Of a DNA stretch of 64,000 nt, positions 50,986 through 62,600 are shown piece by piece. The position numbers and the translations under genes were made by a program. Under the pieces are notes generated by a model. It saw only the letters and a list, made by a program, of their open reading frames with translations. It made no database searches and was not told the DNA's origin. Source of the stretch: Zygnema cylindricum (lineage: Eukaryota; Streptophyta; Zygnematophyceae; Zygnematales; Zygnemataceae); the NCBI GenBank assembly GCA_037447655.1, contig JBBHKE010002104.1, forward strand, positions 1 to 64,000. The letters run 5' to 3'. Position 1 is the stretch's first letter. Each line of letters starts with the position of its first letter.

Positions 50986-53900
50986 TCTAGGGTTCCCACC
51001 TTCACTAGATCTGGGTTCATCTATTGGGAAGCCATGATGATGGGAGCTTTGTGTGAGAAACGATACTGGGGTATCATCAGTGGACAAGTGAAACGTCCAC
51101 CTTCGGAAACTCCACCAAGAATTGGGGGAGTAAGGTTTTCTGCAACAACGGCTGCCTCTGCGGAAGAGGCAGATGATGGGGACAGCTGTGTGTCCAAAAA
51201 GGAGAAAGGGAAGGAGACACCCCTCACTCCTATTGTCACAATATCGGGAGCGGCGACCGTGAAGACCGTGGAGAACGATACTCAAATGTGGGAGGATGTA
51301 AACATGGCTGCCAAGAACTTCATTCTGAGGCACCTCACTCAAGGTTTGGCCACTCCTCATCTTCACATTTACAAGGCCGAGGAGTTGTGGGAGAGTTTGG
51401 TGGAGATTTATAGAGCTGGAACTATTCAGGAGCTCCAGTTGGCTGAGCAAAAGCTATTGAGTTACACTTACAAAGGAGGAAAGATGTTAGATTACTGTAA
51501 TGATCTTTCTTGTTTGTATATGGAAATAGAAAGTGCCGGGTGGACAGGTACAATGAAAATGAAAGTTAACACCCTTATCATGAAATTACCAGATGAGTTT
51601 GAAAACATAGTGTACCGAGTACAAGGAATGCCTGATAGTTCATGGAAATGGAACACAGTAGTCAAGATGATACTTGTGCAGGAAAACACAATGGAGATTA
51701 GGAGAGGAGGAAATAGCATTCAAGCTCTAGCAGCAAGAGGGGACCGATGGGGGAAGGACCCGAAGAAACCTTATAGAGGGGAGAGAAATCATTGTGGGGG
51801 ACAGAGGCCCCCAAAGGGTCTTTGTCATTATTGCAAAAAGCCGGGACACTTTATTGCAGATTCTGTCAAGCTATCAGAGCTGAGGCTCCAAAAGAACCGT
51901 GGAGGGGGTTCTTTCGGAGGGAAGAAAAAGGCACTTGTGGTTACAAAAATGTCAGGAGAAACCAAGGATGAGTCGTCTGAGGAGGATGGGGAGCTTCTTC
52001 TTGACAAGAGTCTGCAGGAGAAGGAGATCCCTCGGAGGTACAAGTGTGCCCTTGGAGCAATTCGGGAAGCTCCACATGGAGGATGGATCATCGACTCAGG
52101 TGCTTCCATGCATATGTGTCGTGATAAAGAACTTTTCACTAAGCTAAGAAAGATTCTTACTGTAGCGATAGAGTATGGGGATGGGAGAGTGGTTACTACA
52201 GATCTAGTGGGATCAGTAGATCTGAAAGTCTTAGTGGAGGGTAAGACTTCTATACTTACATTCTCAGATGTACTTTACATTCCACAGCTGAGTAAAAATC
52301 TTGTCTCGACGTCTGTGTTAGATGACAAAGTGTTTGATACCATCACCAGAAAGGGTGTCTTTACAGCTAAGTATGGGAATGAAGTTTACTTCACAGCATA
52401 TAAGGATAGCCAAGGAATGTTTAGGCTTAACCTGAGTAATGAAAAGAAGAATGTTTACTATGTTGGTGTTCCTAAGGTGATGATTTGGCATAAGCGGTTG
52501 GGGCATGTGCATTTTGATAGGTTGAGGGAAATGAAAAAACTTGGGGTAGTAGATGGCATTCAGTTTGGGGATAATGAAATGATGGATGATTGTTGTAGTT
52601 GTGCTCAAGGTAAGGCTCACAAACTTCCCTTTCCCAAAGGCGCCACATATAGAGGTGAGAAAGTGTTAGATTTGGTCCACACAAATATTTGGGGACCTGC
52701 AAAAGTACCTTCGGTTGGAGGAAAGAGGTTCATGATGACAATATCTAATAACTGGTCTAGATACTCTAGAGTCTACTTTCTGAAAACAAAGTATGAAGCA
52801 TCAACTTACTTCAAAGAATATAAAGCTTGGAGTAAGAAGTTGCATGAAACCCCCATTAAGAGGATAAGGAGTGATAATGGGGGGGAATATACCTCTAACG
52901 AGTTTGAGGAATATCTGAGAGATGAGGGAGTGCAGCACCAGAAAACTATACCATATAACCCGGAACAAAATGGGGTAGCTGAGAGGTTGAATCGAACACT
53001 AGGAGATAGTGTACGCAGTATGTTGGCTGACAAGAAAATATGAAAGAGATTTTGGGAAAAACCAATGAACTGTGCCAACTACATTAAGAATAGAGTCCTT
53101 ACCTCAGCTATAAAGGGAGTGACACCTTATGAGAGATGGGTTGGAAGGAAACCAGATATCTCACACCTTAAAGTATTTGGTAGTCAAGTTTACAGTCTTG
53201 ACACGGATAGGAAAAAATGGAAACTAGATGCTAAGGGAAAACCTGGATACTTTGTGGGATATGATGAGGATGTTAAGGGATATAGAGTCTATGACTTAGC
53301 AAAGAAAGATATCATTCAGGTCAAACACTTAGTTGTCATGGATGAAGGGAAGTCATTTGACCCATTCAAATATACAAAGAAGATAAGGATCAAATTTTAT
53401 TCCGAAAGTGATGAGAATTCGGTCGTTTCCGAAAGGGACATGAATGAAACCGTGATTACAGATTCAGGGGAGATCCAAGATACAGGAGACTCACCGGAAA
53501 CCTCACATACTCCTATGGACTTCGAGGAGATAGAAGAAACGGGATAAGAACCGGTTTCCATGGACAGGGAAGCCGATGAGACAGTGAGAAGAAATCCAAG
53601 ACTTCCATCCAATCCAGTTTCGGAGTTTGAAGGAGGAAGGAGGAGCAGCAAAAGGATACAGAAAAAACAAGATGCTCATAAGGTAACTAAGCTATCTCAC
53701 CGAGATGAGCCTCAGTCTTACTTAGAGGCAGTGAATAGTCCCGAGAAAGAAAGATGGATTAGAGCCATAAATGATGAGATGGCTTCTATCATGGAAGCAA
53801 ATACTTGGGAACTAGCGGATTGCCCTCCAAACAGAAAACCTATTGGATGTAAATGGGTATTTAAACTAAAACTGAACCCAAATAATACAATTGAGAGGTA

Positions 53901-55344
53901 TAAGGCTCAATTGGTAGCGAAGGGGTTCACCCAAAAAGAGGGGATTGACTATGAGGAGACCTTTGCTCCAGTTGTTCAGTTCCCATCGGTAAGGATTCTC
54001 CTCAGTTTGGCCGCAGCGGAAGACATGGAAATACACCAGATGGACATTAAAACTGCTTTTCTTAATGGTGAGTTAGAGGAAGAAATTTTTATGAGGCAAC
54101 CCGAGGGGTTTGTGGAAGAAGGAGAAAAGAGCAAAATTTGCAGCCTCATAAAGTCCTTATATGGACTGAAACAGGCTCCCCGACAGTGGAATAAGAAACT
54201 AGATGAGTTTCTCACCGATCTGGGATACATTCGCATCAGCTCTGACCATTCTATTTATATGTTTGAAGATTAGAATGGTGTCATTTTTATTGCAATTTAT
54301 GTGGATGATCTACTTGTGTTAAGTAAGTCTTTGGAGAATATTAATAGGCTAAAGAAAGATCTTAGGGGCAGATTTGATATGAAGGATTTAAGGGAGGCAA
54401 AATATATTTTGGGGATCCAAATGGAGAGAGATAGGGGGAAGAAGATTATCAGACTTACTCAGAAAGAAGCAATAGGTAATATGCTTGAGAAATTCCAGAT
54501 GGAAAATGCTAACAGTTGTACCACTCCCATGGACTTGAAAAAAGTAAGTGATGGGAGTGTAGAAGGAGGAGTGATGATCTTAGATGATCAAATGGGTACA
54601 GAAGAGAGAGAGTTTATGAAGACTATCCCTTATAGACAGGTCTTAGGAAGTTTAATCTATTTTATAAATTGTACCAGGCCGGACATAGCGGCAGCAGTTG
54701 GAGTACTCAGTAGGAGTCTTAATGATCTTAGGAAGAGGGATTGGGAGGCAGCCAAGAGAGTCAGGAGATATCTGGTAGGAACCAGAGAGTTATGGTTGCA
54801 CTTGGGAGGGGAGCACACTGACATCACTACTTGGAGTGATGCCAGTTATGGGGACGCACCTATGAGACGATGCACTTCTGGGTATGTGTTGTATGTTGGG
54901 AAAGGTGCATGCTGCTGGAGCAGTAAGCAACAAAAGGTGGTTGCTCAGTCCACTATGGAGGCTGAATACATGGCCTCTTGTTCGGATGTGAAAGAGTTGA
55001 TGTGGGTCAAGTCCTTGCTGCAAGAACTGGGGTATATAAAGGAGGGAGTGCATGAAGTGTTTTGTGATAATCAAGCGGCCATAACAATTGCAGCCAATCC
55101 AAAACATCATTTTAAGGTTAAACATATGGACATAAGATTAAGTTTTGTAAGAGAAAAAGTTGAAAATAAAATAGTGAATCTTGTATATAGATCTGATGAG
55201 GAAATGGTAGCGGACATGATGACCAAACCTGTGCCCTCACCAAAGTTAAAATACTGTAGGGAAAAATGTGGATTAAAAGAAAAAATTAAAAATAGACTAG
55301 AAAATAAGGGGAGTGTTGAAATAAGTAGTTTTTGTATTTTCTAG
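50974..55344 (+). pseudogene. copia-2 gag-pol polyprotein with three in-frame stops
   Basis: One frame of about 1457 codons runs from the PBS ATG past the pol C-terminus into the 3' LTR, with no frameshift. Domains in order: Gag with zinc knuckle CHYCKKPGHFIADS (about 51820, last Cys replaced by Ser); protease DSGAS (about 52092); integrase HHCC zinc region (WHKRLGH..CSCAQGK) and core; RT with YVDD (54298-54309); RNase H (SDASYGDAPMRRCTSGY, about 54837). Stops are TGA 53041, TAA 53545 and TAG 54271. The first integrase Asp is Asn (HTNIW) and a usual DD pair is NN, so integrase is probably dead even with readthrough. RSDNGGEY and NGVAERLNR are intact. Confidence 0.92.
55301..55313 (+). promoter_or_regulatory. 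copia-2 polypurine tract
   Basis: AAAATAAGGGGAG lies directly before the TG of the 3' LTR, the expected site for plus-strand DNA priming. The same AAGGGGAG motif precedes the copia-3 3' LTR. Confidence 0.8.
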
Positions 55345-56322
55345 GTCTAAAATAAATTAGCGGAAACATATATAGAAAATGATGGCAGCCTGCCTCCATC
55401 TCTTCTCTCTTTCCCCCATACTTGTTGTAGTCACTGAAGGAGAGAGAGAGCGATGGAGCCATGGCTGCCTCAGCTCCATAGGAAGGACTAAAGAGTGACT
55501 TAAGTCACTCTCAACAAAAGGTTGAGTCCGGCTGGACTCGAACTCCCGACCGGTAGAGCGCGGCGTAGCTGTTAGCTCTAACAAGTCTGTCGTAGAAGTC
55601 CGTTAAATGATATAGGGTTTCATTTATATTTAAACTATTGTATTACACTGAAATGATTTAACTGCAATATGGACGAAATGAACATAGAACTTGTTAAGGT
55701 TTAGTGCGAACGTCATTTCGCACGAAACAAATGAAACAGACATTTGTTTTAAACGGTCGACATTTAATGTCGGATTTAATCTGACGGCACATGTCATCGC
55801 CGAGATCACGGAATGGTCACTTTGGATTTTATGGACGTGGCATGACGTGGCGCCGCGTGGAAGGATGACATTCGGTCGCGAGAATTGCGGAGAATATACG
55901 AACAAGTGGAAAATTGACACGCGTCCACTCAGTAGCCTTGTCGTACACTGGCCGTACAGAAAGGACATCGGCCGTAGTACCTTTCTGTACTTTACAGTAA
56001 TATGATTGGTTCGTACTTTAGTAGATAGGGGTTGTGAGAGAGATTTAGGACTTAGGAAATTTTGGTAGAATAGACACCTTTCTCTCTCTAAGAGAGCCTT
56101 GTATAAATTGGCATTTTTGCCGCCTTATAACTTATCGGCTGGTTGGCCGTTTTCAGTGATTCTTTTTGCTACTGACTCAGGGGAGTCCAGGCTGCATAGG
56201 GGTGCAGTCAAATTTTCAGTTTGCCTTCTTGGGCAGGAGTGGTCATGACTTAAAGTGGGTTAGTTAAATACTATCTAGAGGCTTCCTGTATTCTGTAGTC
56301 CAATGGAGGACACAGAATTGCA
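55314..56322 (+). mobile_element. 3' LTR of copia-2
   Basis: TGTTGAAATAAG...GAATTGCA; 1009 bp, colinear with the 5' LTR. TATAAA is at 56102. The antisense tRNA-like segment is at 55520-55583. Confidence 0.92.
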
Positions 56323-57258
56323 CATAATTTTTGCGGACGGTTGCAAGACAACGTTACATTGTGCCAGGTACCACGGTATATACTGTTGACGGGCGGCGAC
56401 GTAGAATCATAGATGTCCCGTGCGCATATACACACGGTATAAACTAACGAATACTACATACGGTACGCATCAAACTCTTTTGAAAAGTCAATTAAATGCG
56501 TACCTTACTTTGTACCCATACATTTTTGGTACACTTATTTACATTACCCGTACATGTCAATACTTTTTATGGTTATTTAAGGGGATTTTCTTAGATTTTT
56601 GGGGTACATTTTCGTACATCCGTATGTTTCTGCATAACTACCCTCACACTTGCCATAAATGTACGTACGTTGTCCGTATTTTCCGTACTTTTACGGTTAA
56701 TTATTTTAGGGTTTGTAGGGCATTCAGGTACATTCCCGTTTAATGTTGTACATATGCGTCATATTTTTTGTACATTTTTGTACAGTGTCCGTAATTTGCG
56801 TACGTTTTAGGGTTATTTCTTTTAGGGTGTGTAGGGTACATGTTCGTACATTCTCGTGTATATCCGTACATCTGCGTTACATTTTTCGTACATTTTGGTA
56901 CAATGTTTGTACATTACCGTACTTTTTAGGGTTATTTAAGTGGGGATTTTACTATTTTAGGATTTTTAGGGTACATCGCCGTGCGCTCTTTTATGTTTCA
57001 GTACGGTTGCCTTAGATTTGCCGTTATATTAGGTTTTTTAGGGTAGACTTTTAGTAAAGTTTCGTACATTTTTATTAGGTTTCCGTACATATTAAGATAT
57101 TTTTTAAGATTTTCTAGGATTACGGTTCCGTACGCTTTCGCAGATGCCCGTACAGCGAAACCTACACGAATTTTACGAAAAGTATGAAGTTGACGAATAC
57201 TACGTTATTTCGTAAAAATGTTGAATTCCTTACGAATTGGATATCAACGCGTAGAATT
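56323..57258. repeat. degenerate tandem region rich in GTAC and TTTAGGG words
   Basis: From about 56450 to 57150 the sequence repeats a pattern of several GTACATT words followed by 'tagggttattta' and 'tttttagggtacat', with spacing near 115-140 bp (anchors at about 56601, 56710, 56833, 56968). TTTAGGG is the plant telomere unit. No convincing open frame occurs; frames of 90-107 codons are Cys/Phe-rich readings of the repeat. Confidence 0.6.
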
Positions 57259-57600
57259 ACGCCAACAGGGGGCAGCGTAGAATTACGTCACCAAGCGGCA
57301 GAGTAGATTCACGCCACCGAGCGGTAGCGTAAAATCACGCCACCGAACGGCAACGTAAAAGTACGCCATTGAGCGGCAGTGTAGAATCACGCCATCGAGC
57401 GGCAGCGTAGAATCACGCCACCGAGCGGCAACGTAAAAGTACGCCATTGAGCGGCAGCGTAGAATCACGCCATCGAGTGGCAACGTAAAATTACGCCAGT
57501 GAGCGGCAGCGTAGAATCACGCCGGCGGGCGGCAGCGCAGAATTTATGCCACCCGGCGGGAGCATAGAATTACGCCAGTAGGCGGGCGAGAGCGTAGAAT
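57259..57600. repeat. 26-bp minisatellite, about 13 copies
   Basis: The unit is acgccaccgagcggcagcgtaaaatc-like (first 20 bases acgccaccgagcggcagcgt), with period 26 and diverged units at both ends. Unlike a CRISPR array there are no unique spacers. The minus frame across it reads as a repeat peptide and is not a gene. Confidence 0.92.
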
Positions 57601-58549
57601 ATTGCCACGGTACGACAGTTTGTACCGGGACGGGCGACAGTGCTACATCGTGCCCGCGGTACGGCCGTGTGAAGAAAAAAAATCGAGAAGACACGACGCC
57701 TATATAAGGTTTCCCCGAAGGTCAACAACGTTCCCTTATTTATATACTGATGACGGTCGACGTTCCCAAGCGCGACACTTTTTTAACCGCCGTTACAATA
57801 TCCCGCCAGTCAAGGTTGTTCGACGAATTGACCGTCTAATTTGAACTTAAAGGTACATAGCTTGTATAAAATAGTACTTAAAATTTACAATTTTTGACAA
57901 CTACATGCGCGCTGCAAAAATCGTCTCTGCGATTAGCAATTCCCTATTTTTATTGACTAATGGGAGACTTGGATACGTGCACACTAATACTTGGTGAAGT
58001 GGTTTCAGTTTTAACGCAAAATAGAACTGCGTAAATCGGGGGAGAAACGTAAACAAAGTGTACGGAAAGGATTTGCTGACGCTGGTTCATATGTTATGGT
58101 ACGAAAGCGTTAGGAGGATCGCTTCGCAAAATGCCAAAAAGCATATCCGGATGCGACTTGTTGAATAACATAAAAAAGGAAAACTTTATTACAGAAAGTG
58201 CGATGGAAAAACCATCAATGTACAAAAGGGGTAAAAAAAAAAAAATATAACATTTAAAGACTACAAGAGCCAACAGTTACTAAAGCAAAACAAAACAAAC
58301 AAATGTGGAAAACAAAAGCAACTAGGCTAACTAGCAAGTCTAAACAAAAAACCAAAGATGACTAGACAAAAAAAGAAAAATCCACTTTATATAATGCCCA
58401 ACAACCTTAACAAATTAAATTCCACACCCCCGAAGATCGTGGATGTGGACTGGATCCCATGGAGGAAGATCTGGGAGACCCCGCCTATCATCCGCCACCA
58501 TGCTTTGACGGAAAAGGGCCGCACCTAACGCTCGTTGAAGGGCAACTGA
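57601..58549. other. intergenic DNA with a TATA module and fold-back relative
   Basis: 57610-57730 repeats the module at 29040-29226, including CGCCTATATAAGG. 57740-57965 is an inverted relative of 38975-39170, ending gcaaaaatcgtctctgcgattagcaattccc. 58140-58540 is A-rich, then becomes the flank of copia-3. No gene is seen. Confidence 0.55.
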
Positions 58550-59617
58550 TGCAACTCTGAGACCTCTATATGACCTCAAAGTAAGCAGCTCACACGAAGC
58601 CTCTAGGATAACCCTGACCCCTTTGTCTTTTAGCACGAATAACCGCCACCCTGGCAAACAAAAACTCTAACCACCTTAACCCCTGTGAAGGCAAGACTCC
58701 CGTGAGTCTATAGCAAAAAGAATCTCTGAATTTGCTCCCCTGAGCAGTAAGTTATGGAGGGTCAAAGTTTGACCTTTTGTATAGAAGCTCTCTAGGAGAG
58801 AGGGTCCTATCTACCAATTTTTCTAAGTCCTATCTCTCTCTAAAACTCTATCTACTGACGTACGGCAGCAATCATATTGCTATACCGTACAAAAAGGTAC
58901 AGCTGCCGGTGTACTTTATATACGAACATTGTACGACATGACAAAAATGTCGACACGTGTCTTTTCTGGATTCGTTTCCATAATCCCTGGAGTTGCCGAA
59001 ATCCATGGAGTTGCCGAAATTTAATGTCGTGGTTCCACGTGTCATCCGACGTGGAGGCAACCATAAACTGCCAAAATCTTCTTCCGCGATCTCGGCATGC
59101 TTTTCGACCGTCCGATTGAATGCCGATTTCAATCGTAGGCGTCATAAATAGTTGCGATGAATTTGTTTCGCTATAGAAACAAATGCGCGGTACTTATTTA
59201 TTCGTCGTACTCAGAATCCCTACTTTTATAACTTACTCTATGTATCCCGTATATAGTTGTTGTTAAATGAATTAGCCTACATGTTAATGTTTAGATACGT
59301 AATTCACTCTATATCATTTACCACTAATTATAGACTAAATGGATGAGGTTACCGGCTAACGGTGGCATTTCCCATCCGTAGGTACTAGGATCATATCCTT
59401 TAGGCGACAACTTCCTTTTAGTTAATTATTTACTTTACTACCCCGTAAATATTTGGATAGCATAAGCAGCCATGACACTATCTTCCTCTCCAAAATTCTC
59501 AGTGACTGCAACAAGTGTGAGAGTTGGAGAGAGAAGTTAGAGTCAAACTGCCTCGGCTTCTTTTTTTGCACTTTATTTTAGACCTAGAAAATACTAAAAG
59601 AACCATCAATTTCTACA
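58550..59617 (-). mobile_element. 3' LTR of copia-3
   Basis: On the minus strand it starts TGTAGAAATTGATGG and ends GGTCTCAGAGTTGCA, 1068 bp. It shares LTR blocks with copia-1. The tRNA-like segment is at 59347-59410 on the plus strand, antisense to the element. Confidence 0.85.
59347..59410 (+). other. antisense tRNA-like segment in the copia-3 LTR
   Basis: The plus strand reads gttaccggctaacggtgg ... taggatcatatcctt, a T-arm-like hairpin (TAGG-ATCATAT-CCTT) at the homologous place and orientation to those in copia-1 and copia-2. Confidence 0.4.
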
Positions 59618-62600
59618 CTCCCCTTAATATCTAGTCACTCTTTAATTTCAGACCACACTTCTTCTTGCAAAAAATTATCTTAGGGGAAGGCACAGGTTTG
59701 GTCATCATATCTACCACCATCTTGCTATATGGTCGGTACTCTAAACTGATTATTTTGTTTTCTACTTTCTCTCTAACAAAGCTGAGTCTAATGTCCATGT
59801 GTTTGGCTTTAAAATGATGTTTAGGATTGGCAGAAATAGTGATCGTCGCCTGATTATCACAAAAAATTTTATGCACACCACTCTTAAGGTGACCAAGCTC
59901 TCCAAGCAAAGACTTGACCCACATCAATTCTTTTACAGCAGAGCAAGAGGCCATATACTCAGCCTCCATGGTGGACTGAGCAATAACCTTTTGCTGTTTG
60001 CTACTCCAACAGCAAGCCCCATCACCCACATATAATACATATCCAGAAGTGCATCTCCTCATCGGAGCATCACCATAACTGGCATCACTCCAAGTAGTGA
60101 TGTTAATATTCTCCCCACCCAAATGCAACCATAGATCCCTAGTTCCTATCAAATATCTAAGGACACTCTTAGGTGCCTCCCAATCCTTCTTAGTGTGAGC
60201 ATTTAGACTTCTACTCAGCACTGTTAGAGCTGCAGCTAAATCCGGCCGTGTACAATTGATAAAATAGATTAGGCTTCCCACTACTTGCGTGTAAGGAATA
60301 GTCTGCATAAATTTTTATTCTTCAGGACTTAATTCCTCATCTAAGACTATGACTCCTTCTTCCTCACTCCCCTCACTTCCCTTCTTTAACTCTATTGGAG
60401 TTGTACAACTATTAGCTTTATCCATCTGAAATTTTTCAAGCATATTCTCTATTGCTTCCTTTTGAGTCAATCTTATAATCTTTCTTTCTCGGTCTCTTTC
60501 TACTTGAATTCCCAAAATATTTTTTGCTTCTCCCATATCCTTCATTTGAATTCTCCCCTTAAGATCGGTTTTCAGTTTATTAATTTTTTCCATTGATTTA
60601 CTTAAAACAAGTAATTCATCAACATAAATTGCAGTAAAAATAACGCCTTCTTCATCTTCAAAATCATAGATTGAGTGATGTGAGCTGATCCGGATATATC
60701 CCAAACCGGTAAGAAACTCATCAAGTTTCTTATTCCACTGTCAAGGCGCCTGTTTGAAACCATAAAGGGATTTTATCAGCCGTCATACCTTACTCTCCTC
60801 TCCTCCCTCCATAAATCCTTCAGGTTGTCGCATGAAGATCTCCTCTTCCAATTTTCCATGCAAAAAGACTGTCTTGATGTCCATCAAGTGCACTTCCATG
60901 TCTTCCGCTGCTGCCAGACTGAGAAGTATGCGGACGGAGGGAAATCTGACAACCGAGGCAAAGGTTTCCTCGTAGTCGATTCCCTCCTTTTGTGTAAATC
61001 CCTTTGCCACTAATCTGGCCTTGTAGCTCTCGATTGTGTTATCTGGGTTCAGTTTTAATTTGAAAACCCACTAACAACCCATTAGTTTTTGGTTTGGTGG
61101 ACAGTCCACTAGCTCCCAAGTATCGGCTGCCATAATTGAAGCCATCTCCTCATTGATGGTTGTCTTCCACCTGTTCTTTTCTAGACAAGTCATTGCCTCT
61201 CCATAAGTTTGAGGTTCATCTTGGTAAGATAGTTTTGTTACCTTGTTATTAACATATTTTTCTTGTAATCTTTTGCTACTTCTCCTTCCCCCCTCAAAAT
61301 TTGTGGTCGGAATAGATGGTTCTCGTGGGTTCTTTCGAACAATCTCGGCTTCTCCCCTATCCCTTGATTCCGAAGCAATTTCCATCACGTCTTCTGCTTC
61401 GGGTAGAGTTGTCACTGGAGTTTCCGCAGCCGAGTCCTTTTCGGTCTGATTTGTACCTGCAAGAATGTCACCTACTCTAAAACTTGGATAGTTAGGAAGC
61501 TCAAAGTTATCGGAATTTTCTGACTCAAATCTGATTTTTACTGACTTTGTATATTTGAAGGGATCCACAGACTTTCCTTCATCCATAACTACTAGATGTT
61601 TCACTTAGATTATATCTTCCCTTTTTAGATCGTAAACTCTATATCCTTTAACATCCTGATCATATCGTAATAAGTATCCCGATTTTCCTTTAGGATCTAC
61701 CTTCCAATTAGACCGATCTGTATCTAGACTAAATACTTGACTACCGAAAACCTTTAAATGAGATCTGCCTAGTTTTCGGCCAGTCCATTTCTCAGAAGGT
61801 GTTTGATCTTTTATAGCTGAGGTAAGAACTCTATTTTTGAGGTAATTAGCGCAGTTCATTGCTTCTGCCCAAAACCTTTTTCCTATCTTCTTATCCGACA
61901 AATACTTCTAGCAGTGTCACTCAGTGTCCTATTTAATCGTTCAGCTACCCCATGCTGTTCCGGGTTTTCTTGAACTGTCTTTTGGTGTTGAACTCCATCT
62001 TCCCTGAGAAAATCCTCAAACTGGTTAGAAGTATACGCTACACCATTGTCACTCTTTACTCTCTTGATTGGAGTTTCATGGATTTTTTGCTCCATGCTTT
62101 ATATTGTCTAAAGCAATTCTGAGCTTCTGACTTCTTTTTCAAAAAATACACCTTGGAATACCGAGACCAATCATCCGTGATAGTCATCATAAATCTCTTC
62201 CCCCCCGGTGAGGGCACTTTGGCCGGTCCCCAAATATTTGTGTATACTAGATCTAGCATTTTTTCTCCCCTATAGGTGGCCGTTTTGGGAAAGGGCAATC
62301 TGTGTTCTTTACCTTGAGCACATCCACTACAATCACTTAGATTCTCACTCTCAGTGAATTGAATTCCTTCCCACCACTCCCATCTTTTTCATCTGTCTTA
62401 GCTTATCTAGATTCACATGCCTAAGCCTCTTATGCCACATCATTATATCATGAACACCAACATAATAAAGTTTCTTTGTTTCATTGCTTAAAATCAGCCT
62501 AAACATCCCTTGGCTACCTTTTTCAGCAGTGAAATAAACTTCCTCCTCAAATCTAGCAGTAAAGACTCTTTTCCTAGTGCTGGTATCAAAACCTCTATCA

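Larger units (their letters stand above)
49961..56322 (+). mobile_element. copia-2: full-length Ty1/copia retrotransposon
   Basis: This complete element is 6362 bp with two LTRs of equal length (1009 bp) differing by a few percent, mostly transitions, so it is relatively young. It inserted into the RNase H region of copia-1. The flanks are cagaa (49956-49960) and cataa (56323-56327), a 5-bp TSD with one mismatch. The target in copia-3 reads gtgCATAAaattt, supporting CATAA as the original sequence. Only about 12 bp after the 3' LTR still resemble copia-1. Confidence 0.92.

Noticed and set aside
50974-55344. Copia-2 as an active autonomous retrotransposon
   Set aside because: Three in-frame stops, loss of the first integrase Asp and loss of a zinc-knuckle Cys make it non-functional as it stands.
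57283-57483. Repeat-peptide frame on the minus strand
   Set aside because: It is a reading of the 26-bp minisatellite, and the frame changes with each unit.
57259-57600. CRISPR-like array
   Set aside because: Units are adjacent and similar with no unique spacers, and the window is eukaryotic.
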